This document shows positions 27,901-42,400 of a stretch of DNA of 64,000 nt, one piece after another. Source of the DNA: Enoplolaimus lenunculus (lineage: Eukaryota > Nematoda > Enoplea > Enoplida > Thoracostomopsidae); the NCBI GenBank assembly GCA_030248215.1, contig JASANG010003691.1, forward strand, positions 309,501-373,500, written 5' to 3'. The notes beneath the pieces are model-generated. The model was given only the letters and a program-made list of their open reading frames with translations, was not told where the DNA came from and did not search any database. Position 1 is the first letter of the stretch. Every line of letters begins with the position of its first letter. Both the position numbers and the translations under genes were made by a program.

Positions 27901-30900
27901 ACTGTAATAATATAATAATATTCGGTATCCGATTGGTTTTTACCGGATACCGGATATCGGTTTTTTGCCAGAAGCTAAACCGGAACTGGGCATCCCATCG
28001 CACCCTGCTTTACTGGATAATAGCTCCATTACAGATCATTATTTAGGATTCGATTTTTTGTTAAAACAAGCAGGGACGGATTCAACAAGGAGCGCAGGGC
28101 GCTTCAGCCCATATTACTCTCAAAATGTCTTTAAGCCATTTACACTCTATGAAGAATATGAACAATCCACAAGCTGTTTGTGAAGATATTTTTCCTTCAA
28201 CATGCACAAAATTTCCCCAAAAATGTGCGCCATTATACAACATACATATATCCGCTCCTGTTTGTGTTAATATTGAAACCGATTAATTATAAATAAATAA
28301 CTGTTGATGTTTAGTTTGTTGTTAATTATTGTGAGGTTAATAAAACCTAACAGCTATAATACCAAAACGAACACGCTTTTCACGTGACACAAAGCCTTGG
28401 ATACAGATTTAGGCTTTTGAGGTTGATATTTCAAATAACGAACGCAAAATACAATATCGTACATCGTATATAAACGTATTGAATAAAAGCCCTACTGATT
28501 TAAAATGAGTTATTGACGCAAATAACGCAAATTATTATTATTATTATTTCAATATGACACGCTTTTGGCGTGTAGCGTGCTAAATAATATTCCTCCGCGC
28601 AAATATTTGAGCGAGAACTTGCAACCTGCACGTTAAATATGCAAGTTTCTTTAAAACCGCACTTGCAGCTGCAATTTTCGCGTCCAAGTTGCAATGTAGG
28701 TTTTTGCTGCAAAAGCTTGCACGTGTGAATACAACACTAAATATTATTTCGGAAACGAAATAAAAATTTGCGAATCAAAGACGAAATAGGCAATTGCAAT
28801 ATCTGCGTGCCCTCGCACTTGTCACCAGTTAGTGATAAGTCTTGTAACGTTCGACTCACTTACTGGTGAGCTTCGAAATGCGCCATTGTTCACATTTGAT
28901 CTTAAGAGCGTCTGCGCAGATTTTGATATGCGCAACTGCAAGACTTCGCGAGTGTGAAACAATAACACTAACTAGTTATATATCCGCTAAGCTTTTGAAA
29001 ATCTGGACCCATTCAAATCATCTCAGTTATCACAACACTAACAACGAGCAAAATACATACTTACCTGCCATAATCATCACGAAGTGATGCGACAGTTTTG
29101 CCATGGGCATTTTCTAACCATTGATAGCACATAATATTGCCGTTGACACTAAAATTAGTAGTAACATATTACGGATCTGAGCATTATGACCAAACATTTT
29201 AACAACAGATCTTAGTGTATGGTTCTAACTAAATGACATTTGATTAACGTAACTTGACGACACACAGTTTCAAGTAAAATACATAAGCAAAAGATAAGCT
29301 TAACTTACCACGCACAATGACCAGGTGAGAACTTTGCGCCGGTAAATTGTTTAGTTAATGGATGTTCAAGTAGCGCATCCACACAGTCATGATGGCCTGA
29401 AATCGAAATACAAATTTTATAAAAATGGTCGAAAAAAGTATTAGCCATAAAAACAGGACACCAAAAATTATCATGAACTGTAAACTAATACTAGTAATTA
29501 GAAATCATACGATTCCTGATTAAGATTAAACACATGTTGTCTTCTTTCGACCAGTCGTAGTGGAGCTACATGTAATGGTTGAAGCTCGGACATATGTACT
29601 AGTACTATACTTCTTAATCAGTATATTTAAACATTACAAGCTTATAAATCAGAAATGGATAGTTTGACCAACCTACTTTGAAATTAAACTAATATGCAAT
29701 TTAGTTATTAGCTAACTGTTCATTTTGGAAGGATATATAAAATTTATCCACATTTCTCGTACCCGAAAACAGTTCAGTACTAAGTTTCATTGCTTGTAGA
29801 ACTAAACAGTTGTAGTAAAATTACATGTATTGTGCGACGCTCGGACATGTGTATTTTTTAATCAATCTTGTTAAGCATTATAAAACTTATAAAGCATAAG
29901 CGGATAGTTTGACCTATGCAACATAGTTATTAACTAACTATTCAATTATCGGTTTTGGAGGTTTGTAACAATCTTCCGAAACCTCGCCCAAAAACCATCC
30001 AGTTTGAAATTAGATAGCTTGTAGTTTTAATTATCAACGAAAAAATTAAAAAAGTCCTAATTTTGGCTTAACCAATTAAGCTAATATGTAAATTAGTTAC
30101 TAGCTTACTATTCGTTTTTAGCTTTGAAGGTTTATAAACAATTTACTCAGATGTCTCGTATCCAAAACCCATTAGTACTGGAATTAAATTGTTTGCAACC
30201 GCAATCAGTGAAATACTATAATAAGTCCTTATTTAGACATAACCAACTATGCAAATTAGCCTGTGCTAATAAACAGCTTAAAATTTTTAAAATTTAAAAC
30301 CCAAATGCGAAATTAACAACCCAGTATAATACGCTTTCAAACAAGAAAAGTTTATCAAACTCATCTACCTTTCGACCCTCGAGTACAAAACATAATCGCT
30401 TCGCGAAAGTCCCAGCTACGCTTGGACATTCTCATGGATCAAAAATATAATCTAAACAACCCCTAAAACCGGCTGTCCTTGGAACGCTTGCAACTAACGT
30501 GGAGGCTTTACCGATTCCTTCCATAGCCGAACACATTGCAAATCCAAAAATTCCCTTCATAAAAACAAAATATAGTATCGTCCATAAATATGCTGCTCTG
30601 ATTCAATACAAATCGCTGAACATACTAGGGAAATATGTAAATAAGAAGAATCGCCGTTCGCTTACACAGATAGAAACAGGATAATAAGGAAATACTGAAA
30701 TCCTTAGTCGCCTAAATAGCGGACCGGTTTGTTGTAACTCTGATTTTCGCTAAACACTCACCAAAATAACAGGCATAATGCAAAGGCGTATAACCGTTTT
30801 CGTCGGTAATGGCCAAATTCAATTTATTCGGTGGTATCTGACGTAGTAGAGTTTTGACTATAGACAAGTGGCCACGTTTTGCTGCAAGATGTAGCGCCGA

Positions 30901-33900
30901 TAAACCGTGTTTCTCACGTTGCAATACATCAGCATCGTGTGCCAAAATAGACGACGTACCTACGTCGCAGCCAACGTAAGCCTAAAACGCGGAACGAACT
31001 ACAATAACACAATACGCGCTGTATAATGCCTCAATTACGTGTAGCACCTATCACCACTTGACAATATATGTAGTTTCACAACTTTTGAGCAAACGAATCA
31101 AACTTTACTAAATTCTACAATTTGTAAATTACGGTTCTTGAACAGAATGTTTTTCTGATAGGATAGGTGAAAACGAACAGGCGCAAATGCAACAAAATAC
31201 TCTTGCCGGAAATTAATAATGCTTAAATGTTTGTGACATAATCGGCACTGAAGGCCAAGGAAAGCATACCAAACTGTCGTAAATTGCTTGTATATGTACC
31301 ATGGAACATTTCAGACAGTAACCGCTTTAGTTACAGCAAAATAATATTCCAAGTCTAACATAGTTCGCTGTCTGCAAATTAGCCTCTTGATGATGACTTA
31401 CAGCTCTATGGAGTGCAGATCGTCCTGATTTGTCAACTGTTGCTATATTTGCACCGAGATTCAACAAATACGCACTAGAACCATCTTCATCGCTAGTGAT
31501 GGCATACATCAGATTTGTTCTGAAAAAACTAAACAAAACACCAGCGAGTTCACAAAATACTACACTACTCTTACGGAAATAGGCAGATTCCTTATTTTAA
31601 ACTAGAGGTTATGCATTGGACATGAAGTCTAAACTTATTTCCGCCACAAGTTTGTTGCGGCATTTCTGATTACACGCTTTATTTATAAATATGTCTCATA
31701 AGCCGATATATGTTTAAATTTAATTTGCAAGGATTCCCAATAATATGAAAGATAAAAAATTTCATAAAACCATAAAAAATAAATCAAACAAAAGTAAAGA
31801 TAAATCTAAACACTAAGTACAGCTACTACAGTTATCACTACAGCAATTCATGTGTAAACGTACTTCTTCCCTAACTAATAACACATTAGGACTAACGTAC
31901 CGATTTCTTCTATCTGTTGCATTGATTACATCAGAAAAGTTGAGACCACGCGTTCCTTCGGCAACCAACAACCGAAGGCACGAAAGTTTACCAAATCCAG
32001 CTAAAATAAATATTATAATATTGCGACAAATTCGCAAAATAAAAATTAGAAGACTAGATTCTTTCACCGAATACTGAATAATACTGAATTAATATTGCAC
32101 ACCGGCGCAAGACATATCGTTTTAACCTGCAACGAACAGAGATTTCAACAGTGGTTACATTCAATGTATAATAGTTAAATTCAGGGTAGGTTAAGCCAAT
32201 ATGGAATTCTGAAGAATTACCCAAGAATACTTAATATAATGGTATCATTAAAATGCTCTGCAGAGGCGTAATACACCAAAATAGAACGGGATTTCCGGCT
32301 GCGACAAGAATCCATGCATCGCTCGACTACTCAAACTTGAACTATATCCACCGCCGCGAACTATCGATGTAGAACACCATATTAAACAGTATTTATGATC
32401 AAAATTACAGTATCACAATGAGTTTTCTCCAACATAACAGAACACAACACACCAGTAACACTGAAACCATTATAGCAAAATGATACTGAATCAGCGTGAC
32501 TAGATTTTACCCTCCATTAAAAAATATGACAGATTCAACAAGCTGCTAAAAATAGCCATTTTGGCTATCGTTAAACAACAATTACCTGCTAAATGCAACG
32601 CGTTACGACCTTTGTTATCCGCTGAGGTAACAGATGCGTCGCACTGAAGCAGCCGTTGAACACATTTGTAATGACCACAGTGAGCTGCTAAGTGCAGAGG
32701 AGTATTACCTATAAATTTGAAATTGTCTACATTAGTGTTGACAAACTTGAAGCGCAAGACCATTATTTTACAACAATCAGGTCGGAATAGAATAATTCAT
32801 ACAGTTCCATTGCAATATATTGATTAATGCATTAACTCCTCAAAATTAAATTTTTTGGCAAAAGTAAATAGGGAAATGCAGATATGTACTATTGATCTGT
32901 ACATGCACGATTTACACTTTTATCTTATAATACCATATCTTACAAATTACTAAGCTTCACCATCCACGTTTCAACGCACAGAACTATGAGTGCATCTACC
33001 CGCAAACCTATACGTCAATACTTACTATAACGGTTCAGAATATCGATACTTGTTAAACAATGTCGTAAAACGTCAATACTTTCCGAGTGCCCAAAATAAG
33101 CCTGAAAAATAATAAATGAATTTAAGCTAAGAGGGAAACAGAAGGGTCCAGCCAGAACTGTTAAATCCGTCTGTTTCTACTGAATGTACTTCATATACAA
33201 GTCCTTTCACTAGAATATTTTGTTAGCACTTACTGCAATATGAAGTGGTGATGCAGGATAAAAGTTAGAGCAACTGCCAAAGATAGTTTTGATGGATGAG
33301 TTGTCATGGTGAGCGCGTAAGAGCTAAAACAAATAAAGAATCAGTTGAGAAATTGACAACATTGCATGCTGTGTTTTATTTAAAACAGGAAAAACTAGTC
33401 AATCGACCAAAAACAACCGACTAAACGTTGGCGATTAAACATGAAGCTCTTTATCACTCTTTACCGAACCCGAACGTTGCCACATTAACCTTAAGAAATT
33501 ACTTATCACTACAGTTGCATTCGGCTCCGGTATTCCGGTTATTCCGGGTATGTTCGCCGGAAAATTCCGGGTCCGGGTTTTCGCTTCAAGAAATTCCGGG
33601 TCCAAGTTTTCGCTTCAAGAAATTGCGGGTCTGGGCACGAGTTTTCACAAGAACAAATCATTCCGTGTCCGGGTATTACAAAAATAATGAGAATAAAATT
33701 AGCTTAATGATTTTAAAATCTCTCGCCTACATTCTGAATAATAACTGTATCGCACCTAAATTTGAATAGGTTAAAGAATTTATCACATAGTTGCCCAAAC
33801 AACGCTAACTGTGCGAAATACCTTTCGTATGTCGTATGTAAAAGCAAACTGCGGAAGGAAAAAGATGGTCAACGGGCTTCACTCTTGAGTAATAAATAAC

Positions 33901-36445
33901 CTACGTAGATAATATATAATTGGGCTACGATTACGAATGCTTAAATAGGAATGGTTGGAATGGTCGGGATGCAGAGACTTGACATGTCGAATTTCAAGTT
34001 ATTAATTCAATATTTTACTTAAGTTTAGTATCTTTGGTCTACGTCATATTATATTGCTTGTTAAATGATTGCTTTAAGGTACACGAACCTGTAAAAATGT
34101 TAGGCTCTAGCCATAGCTTTACGAAACACGTAAGTCAACTGACTTAAGTTAAGTTTCTATCATTCAGCTATCACCCAAAATTATTTCTGAGCCCGGGTTT
34201 GTCCGGAAAATAAAGCCGGATCCGTGCCCGGGTTAGTATTCTTAAAAATTCTGCGTCCGTATTTTTCTTATAGAAAATTACGGGCCCGGGTTTTTCTTCC
34301 ACAAAAATCTGGGTTCCAATATATATTTTTAAATGTTGCAACACTACTTCACCGTAGCCAATAAATTTAAAAATCGCTACTATCAAAATGACAATATGAC
34401 TTACAGACTTCACCGAAGCAACGTTCCCGTGAGCACATGCGTAGTGTAACGGTAGCGCATTGGTTTTGTCTGGAAACAAACAGTTGGAATTTTTTGTGAG
34501 CAGAGTCTCGACAGATCTAAAATTAAAGCAAACCGTATTTCTTAGACCAGTTTGGGATATCATACGCGGCCAAAGGGTCACACATTATCGTGCCCTTTTG
34601 TTCCTTACGAAACAAAACGCTCGAAAGCGTCAACTTATCATAGTTGAACAAGTATTTTTATACCCTTGATAATTGTCAGATGCAGCTGCATAGTGCAATG
34701 GAGTGCGACCGTCACAATCCGGGATAGAAACTTCATCAATACGCGTTAATAGTGCAAGAATTGCTGTATTGTTATCATCAAGGCAAGCATAATGAAGCGG
34801 AGATCTGCAACAAATTCCACTGTCCACACAGATGTCGTAAGCTAAACAAGCTAGACAGTGAACACAAATACTCTTGTATTCTTAGTCAAATCAAATGGGT
34901 CGGAAAATTCTAGCTAACTTGCATACCTTGTGGTAACTTATATTAAAACATATAATTCAACTCTGTAACGTCTTCCGTGATACAAAATAAACCTTTACTA
35001 CACATTTAACGAAAAATATTTCCCCTATTAATTTTAGAATAAACAGTGGTCAACATCAACAACACGTAATAATACCATGCCTAACCTCAAATATCAGGCT
35101 TAAAACTTGCGCAAGGTTTTGCGCCTCCCATTCAAATTTTCGAAATTTTCTCAGATTTTGGCATTAACCTTACAATCTGCATTAGGCTCGTACTTGAACA
35201 TGTGGCCCGGAAACAATAACACACACAAAGCATCCATATGGATTAAGCAGCTAGAAAATACACTCACCGACCAAAAGAATCCAGGCAATACGGATTGGCG
35301 CCTTTTTCAAGTAACAACTTCAACGAAGCAGCACTGTAATGCAATTAAATCGTAGTACGCGGCATACAGTATCCTTTTGACGTTTCAAAAAATCTATTTC
35401 AGTTATGTACATTCTAGTCACAAAACGCAACATAGTCAAGTATAGACATTCATTCATAAATTTGCAAAACTATATACATCCTGTGGCACAAAGTGATGGC
35501 AATACGATGTTAAATACAAATTACGGTAAAATACTGATCAGACACTTAGACCCTAGAAACCATTTTGATGCTGGCACAATTAAGTTCTGCTTATAAACAC
35601 AAGAAATTTTGCAAAAATATCTAAAATTTCATATTATTCAAAAACTAAAAATCTCACACCGGTCTACAGCACACTCAACACGACGTACTTTGATCGTTTT
35701 GAAAAACTAGCGAAATGTAAGCAGATGCGTCCAAACTCGTCGACAGCATGAACTTTAGCACCTAAAACGTATTAAAAATGCATTAAACTACATAAACTGA
35801 AACATGACTACAAAGTATCAATTTTTGCTTATTTTAATATGTTTATATCCATGCCTGATATGAAGCCGCATAATCGCCGGTTCAGGCATAATTTCCTGCG
35901 CAATATCGACATCCGTATGTAGCTCCAGTAGCCGGTAAATCAATATCCGGCCGTACATCGGTACCCGACACTCTCTTCACACCTGTAGCAGCCAAACTCA
36001 ATAACCTAGTGGAGCCAAATGGTTGCCAGGAAACGTATGTGGACATCTCACATGGCTTACCCGCAATGCTAAAACATTTCTAAAGGAGGTGACGGTCAAA
36101 CGTTTCCTAATATGAACCTCATTTGCCCTTCTGACTGCGATTGGTGCGCGCTGTACCGAATCACACAAAACAAACTTCTGTCCGAGCGCAATGATTTATA
36201 CAATTGTAGAATTAAAAAAATATTCAAAACTTTTTATACACAAAATGATTATTAAATATTCAATCTTACCATTATCAGTTCTTACCATTATCAATCAGTA
36301 ACCGAACGCAGTCTTCGTGATCGGCGTAGCAAGCAAAATGAAGCGGTGTCAGTCGATACTGGCCAACGCTAAAACCAATCTGTTCAAATAGTGTAGTTAC
36401 GATTTCGACGACGACGACAACAACAACAACAACACCAACACCACC

Positions 36446-36495
<50 letters not shown>

Positions 36496-39400
36496 CCGCC
36501 TTGTCGTGGGTCGAGCGGCTCCTGCCTCGCAGGTCCAAATGGTGGTCTACTTCCCCGATGCAACGAGACAATCACCATCTCCGCGCATGTGACAGGATCG
36601 CTCCTGTCAACGATCAGCCTTGATCGCGGGGCCAAACAACAACAACAACAACTAAATTCGTAACATTATATACCTGTCAACATCAGCACCAGCTTCAATT
36701 AAATTCATTACTAGCATCGCATGTGCATGTAGCGCTGCGATATGCAATGGTGTATTTCCTGATTTATCCTTTTGATTCACTTTAGCACCTGAAATCAAAC
36801 TGTTTCACAATAAGGCCTCTTTCAAAACGCAACTCCATAAATATTGTGATGTATAAGAAATAGCCGGGGTTCCAAAAAGAACAAAATTTCAAAAGAACAT
36901 AAACAAGAATTTGAATCCATTTTCAGTAATTTTCATCGCCGAATTAGTGTTGGACTTTTCAGAAAACTAACCAACAAATGTTTAAGCGAAGTTTCAGCTA
37001 TTTCAACAACAAGTTTTGCAAAAACAATTTTTAATAACAAAATTAAACGAATATTTGCAAAAACACTCGTTTCGAAATAACTCTTTGAGCACAAAGTTTC
37101 CAATATTTAGATGATTACAAATAATTTTGCACAAAACCGTACAAATTCCCGGTTTCTGCATCTTTGAACGCAGGAACAGGAACAGGAATTGAATTTTTGC
37201 ATGAATTTCAGTCGGAACTGGAATTGCAGTCGGTCGAACGCTGCAACCAACTTTGACTTTAACAACCTGTATTAAAATGAGCTCAGCCGGTTCCCCAGTT
37301 GCTTGTAAATTTCTCCGTTTTATTGCTGCTATAAGACGCTGGCGGTGGCGGCGGCTGCTTTGTTTAAATGTATTATCATAAAAAGTCCAAACTCAGTAGT
37401 TTTCATGGCACAAACCGAAACTGAAATTTCTAAAATTTACGCAGTTTTAAAACAGGTTGGTTGGATCAATTGAAGTTTTCATAGTATAACAAGCGCAAGC
37501 CAAAGCAAATGCTCAATTTTTATCCAGTAAGCTACGGTATTCAGGTAAAAAAGCAGCGTATAAATTATTGATCAAACCAGCAGCGCCTCCCATTCGGCAC
37601 CGTTTACATAATACTAGGGATGTACAGGCAGCAAAATTATTGCCGATGCCGATTCTTATTTTGAAATTTTGCCGATGCCGTTGCCGATGCCGATTCCAAC
37701 TTTAGTACACCATGCTTAATAACCAGATAGGATACTACATTACATCATTATATGAAGACTTAAACCCTAACCATCATAAACGATTATAATTTTAGACGAA
37801 CGGTTCATTTCAATTAATTTTTTCAAACACAAACGGACTAAAAGGTATCAGTTTTGCCGTCCGGACACACTGATAAGCGCCCAGAAATGAAATTGGCAGC
37901 TTCAAACTGACTGAGTTATGTGCAAAAAGTATCGGCAAAGAATCGACAATTTTTTTGCAGCGCCGATATTGATACTCACGAAAACTGCCAATGAATACCG
38001 ATGCCGATTAATCGGCACATTCCTACATAATATACTAAAATACCAACAAATTTGCTAAAAACAAGCTTAAAAACTGTACGTGCGTATAAAATTCTGCAAC
38101 TTAAACAGAAATTTAACATGTTTTCATGTATAAACATGCATACATGTACCATTCTCTATAAGCGAACGAGCCTGATGAACGCGTCCATAAGTAGCAATGA
38201 AATGTAATGCACTCTTTCCTTCATCAGTCTAAAATACGCACACGTAATTCTAAGTTAAGCAGTACCATATAAAAGGGCCATTCAAGAAAATATTACTGCG
38301 GATGCCAGTGGCGTTCGAACTCGCGACGTACAAATTACGGGTCGGCTGCTCTACCTTTAGATATGTATATATAAATGTAGCAGACAAGACAAAGCCATTA
38401 CTAGCAGGAATTAACTGCACTACTACAAGTTGAACCAAATTTCAACAAATATACAAGTCATCAAATAAAATTAAAATGCCATCTATTTCAATTTTGAATA
38501 CTTCAAACTAAGAGCTTATATATTCATTTCAATTAAATGACCAAAATGTCCGTGAACAAAAATGCTGTGTATATAATTAACATCACAGTAATCACATCTA
38601 AAATATTACTCCAAGACAGCATTTTTTGCCGAGAGGGAGCGCGAACGCATCCCTGACGAATAAATTGCACGGTCGACTGACCTCAATTAGAGGTAGACGC
38701 AGGGCTCAGCGCACGTCGCAGTGCAATGACGAGGCCTCACCCTGGGACCGCTGCCTTCTTGATCACAGCAGATCCCCCGCCAAGTAAGTTTATTGTACGC
38801 CGTTGCGTTTCGTTCATATTAACAGTGAGAAATATAAGCTACACCAGTGTTATAGTTTTATACATATTCACAGTACAAACTCGTAATATTATAAATAATA
38901 ACGCATATTAAGGTGTTTACCCGATGCGGGGTGGTGTGCAAGTGCGATACGCCGTGGCTATTAACATGGAATAGCGTTAGGAATGCTAAAAACGTGGTCT
39001 ACACTACCGATGTATTATAAAGTCGCAAGTACGGCTACTACACTTTACCAACACTAGCTGACCACAAGCGAAGCAAGTACTTTATGAACCCATTTCGCGT
39101 AAGAGCAAATTATCACCCATTTACACCACACACATTTGTGAAATATAAGCTATACAAACTTTATATTAGAATAACAATGTAAGCTCGGAGAAGCGTATCT
39201 TGCCCGTAAGGCGTATGATGCTACGGGTAATACAGCCAAATCCCCCTGATATTTAAGAAAAAATGAGCACGTACGCGTACATAAGCTTCTGAAATAACTA
39301 TCCTTTCAGTCATTTCCTCCCGAAATCACCTCCTGGCTGGCTATAACGATATTCACAAGTGCTAAAATTAAAGGTTGCGCCTTGCGCATATATTAGGGAC

Positions 39401-42400
39401 ACGCTGATTAACTTTGAAGGGTATTGTCAGTCTAGGTAGGAACCGGGACTTCAGACCTTTCAACTAAGCAGCTGAAAAAGCGGGCTAGAGCGGGGATCGA
39501 ACTCTCAGCCTATGGAACCTTGAGCGAGCACTCTACCACTGCGCCACGCAGCCCGCCTGTCCAACTGCATTTTTCGTCGACTATATTTGTCGACCGTATG
39601 CTCCCAGCTAGCATACATAGAGTGCACTGCACTATATTGCATGTGCACATAACGGACAAGCATGTCTCACATGCTTACATGCCCTTATTTTCAACAAGGT
39701 CGTCCCCTGACCGTCCATCCTATTTTCGACTGGATACCGTGCTCATAGCGCGGCAATTTGCCATTGCGCTCACGGCGTAGCCCCCAATTCAGTCAAGGTA
39801 GGAACCGGGACATCAGACCTTTTTTACTAAGCAGCTGGAAAAGCGGGCTAGAGCGGGGATCGAACTCTCAACCTATGGAACCTTGAGCGAGCACTCTACC
39901 ACTGCGCCACGCAGCCCGCCTGTCCAACTGCATTTTTCGTCGACTATATTTGTCGACCGTATGCTCCCAGCTAGCATACATAGAGTGCACTGGACTATAT
40001 TGCATGTGCACATAAAGGACAAGCATGTCTCACATGCTTACAGGTATCACAATTCATCGCCCGACAACTTGTGATCGGAAATTTCGTCGTCTCGCGAATT
40101 TTTCGCCCATTTAACTATTTACTCAAACGAATAGCTATATGGGCCACCCTAATGGGAATCGAAATGACCGAGCTATGGAGAGATATATCAACGTGACGCA
40201 TATATACTGCGCTATTCGTACGAAAAATGTTTGGTATCATGATTAGAATTTAGGACGATGCTTTGATCACCGACTACTCAAGTTTGAGTGCTTATATTTT
40301 ACTGCAGACTGTACGCTATTCTATTGAAATTGTATTGCAATTCAATGTGATTGTTTCTCTTTTGACAACGTAAGCTGATGCTGCACCATGATACAAAATA
40401 TGAATTTCTATTTCCACCATACCAAAAGCTATGAAAAATACAATGAGAAAAACAACAAGAAAACGGGACTTATTTTATTGTAGAAATGTAACCGAACAAA
40501 TTGTACATTCTTAATTTACACGGTGCGAATTAATAGCACGTGATGTCATACCAGAAAGAACTCTGCTCAAAATGCTTTGCCAAATTTGAACGCTGGAATT
40601 CGAAATTAAAAACTACGCCACAACTTCAATGTGATACGTACCATAATATAATTTTAAAAATCAACAACACAAACTTTTAGATTAAGCATAGATAACAAAT
40701 CTGTCTAATTTATTTCTGATGAGTTGGGCACTAGCCAGAATTTAACCAAACATTACATACGTTCTAAACCAAAACAAAACATTTTAAACTTACCACTGCA
40801 TTTACATCTGTACCATTTGCAATAAGATATTCTATTATATTCTCGCTTTCGGCACTCATCGCAGCCAAATGTAATGGTGTCTGCAAAAAGACATATCAGA
40901 GTCACAGATGACGCTTAAACGGCTAATGTTACCAAATTTGAAACACAAACATCAAAGCGTCACGAGGTTCAACAAAAAGTATCATTCTTAAGCGTGTCGG
41001 TATCTTGCAAACATCAAAAATATAAAAATTAACAGCATATACTTATACTTCGTTTGATGCTATGTGATGATAGACTGCAAAACACTAAATGTTGAAGCAG
41101 ACTGCAAAAAAATCATGTATACGTACATAATTAAATGTTGTCGACTTATGAATGGTTTGTTTATAAATTTTCACCACAAACTGTCAGCTTAGCAAAACGG
41201 CACCAAAATTGAAAACCATATTTTATTTCGTACCATTCCTGATGCATTACGACAATTGACATCGGCACCTTGCTCGACGAGCAGTTCAACAGACTTCGTA
41301 CTCCCGTGATGTGACGCGACATGAAGTGCTGTCTCGCCAGTTTTCGTGACTGCATTAATGCGCGGCGACAACTTCTGGGTGACCAGCAGTTCTTCCAACA
41401 GGTCTGGACAATTCCCAGATGCAGCAAAATGTAGCACCGTCCATTGCTGAAGCACAAAAATTCATTATACGAAAAACCATTTCAACAATAAAACAGTTTC
41501 GCCCAGTTATGAACGAGATAATATTGTCTGAAATTTAAGACAATTATCTTGATATGGACTCCAGACATACAAGTAGTATTGAATTACAACTTTTATTTGG
41601 TAAATTTTTCAGAAATATGTTGTGTCTGACAATTTTCAGACATTAAAGTCTGAAACTTAAGACGTTGTTTCGTGAAAAATACAGACAAATATTTCTGATA
41701 TATGACTATTTCTGAAACATAAGGCAAATTATGTCTGAAATAAATAAAGAAAAATGTTTTCAAGGGAAACGACTCCAAAATTGGGGGCTAAAGCTCAATC
41801 AGACACCCAAATTTTCAACCTAAGATACGTTCAAGACATAAACTTATGTAGGAGGAGTAAAAACTCAACCCGAAATAATCCTTGAAATTTGGTTATTTAC
41901 ATACACTATTAAAAATATAAACAGAGCATCTTTTTTAGATACAGAACAATCTGGAAATTAGTCATGTGTACTACCTGAGACCGACACTTCTGGGTCTGGG
42001 TCAATTTTGAAACGTTACCGAAAATAAAAGCCGGAGCAGCCACCCCGCATATCCCCATTTGGAGGCCCCACCCCTACAGGGGTATCACCATAACAGGTTG
42101 AAATAAAATCCGCTTAAATTTCAAAATGCGTCTGGCTTATCGCTCGCTTCGCTCGTGAGTTTGGGGTCCCCCACCCTGGAATTTGGGGGAGCGCCTACTC
42201 CTGCCTGCTCCGGCACTGTATACAATAAACCCGACATCACGCCAAAGGCGACGATAAAATAGAACGCTTTCAGAGTAACGAAAATGAGTCGCCAATCGCC
42301 GGTATAGTAAAAGCTATTACCAGTAAATGCTTTTTTAGCGTTTATCAAAACGATATTAGCGTTAATAACTTTTGTACTTAAATACGCACAACTATTTGTG

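Noticed and set aside
36384-36635. ORF with long cysteine and tryptophan runs, and its glycine/valine partner frame
   Set aside because: Frames through CAA/CAC triplet repeats in an intron. Only 36286-36368 is real coding, in another frame.
39480-39919. Possible tRNA genes at 39480-39556 and 39843-39919
   Set aside because: The acceptor stem and boxes are good but anticodon and T stems do not pair and both copies lie in a larger repeated unit, so SINE-like is the better reading.
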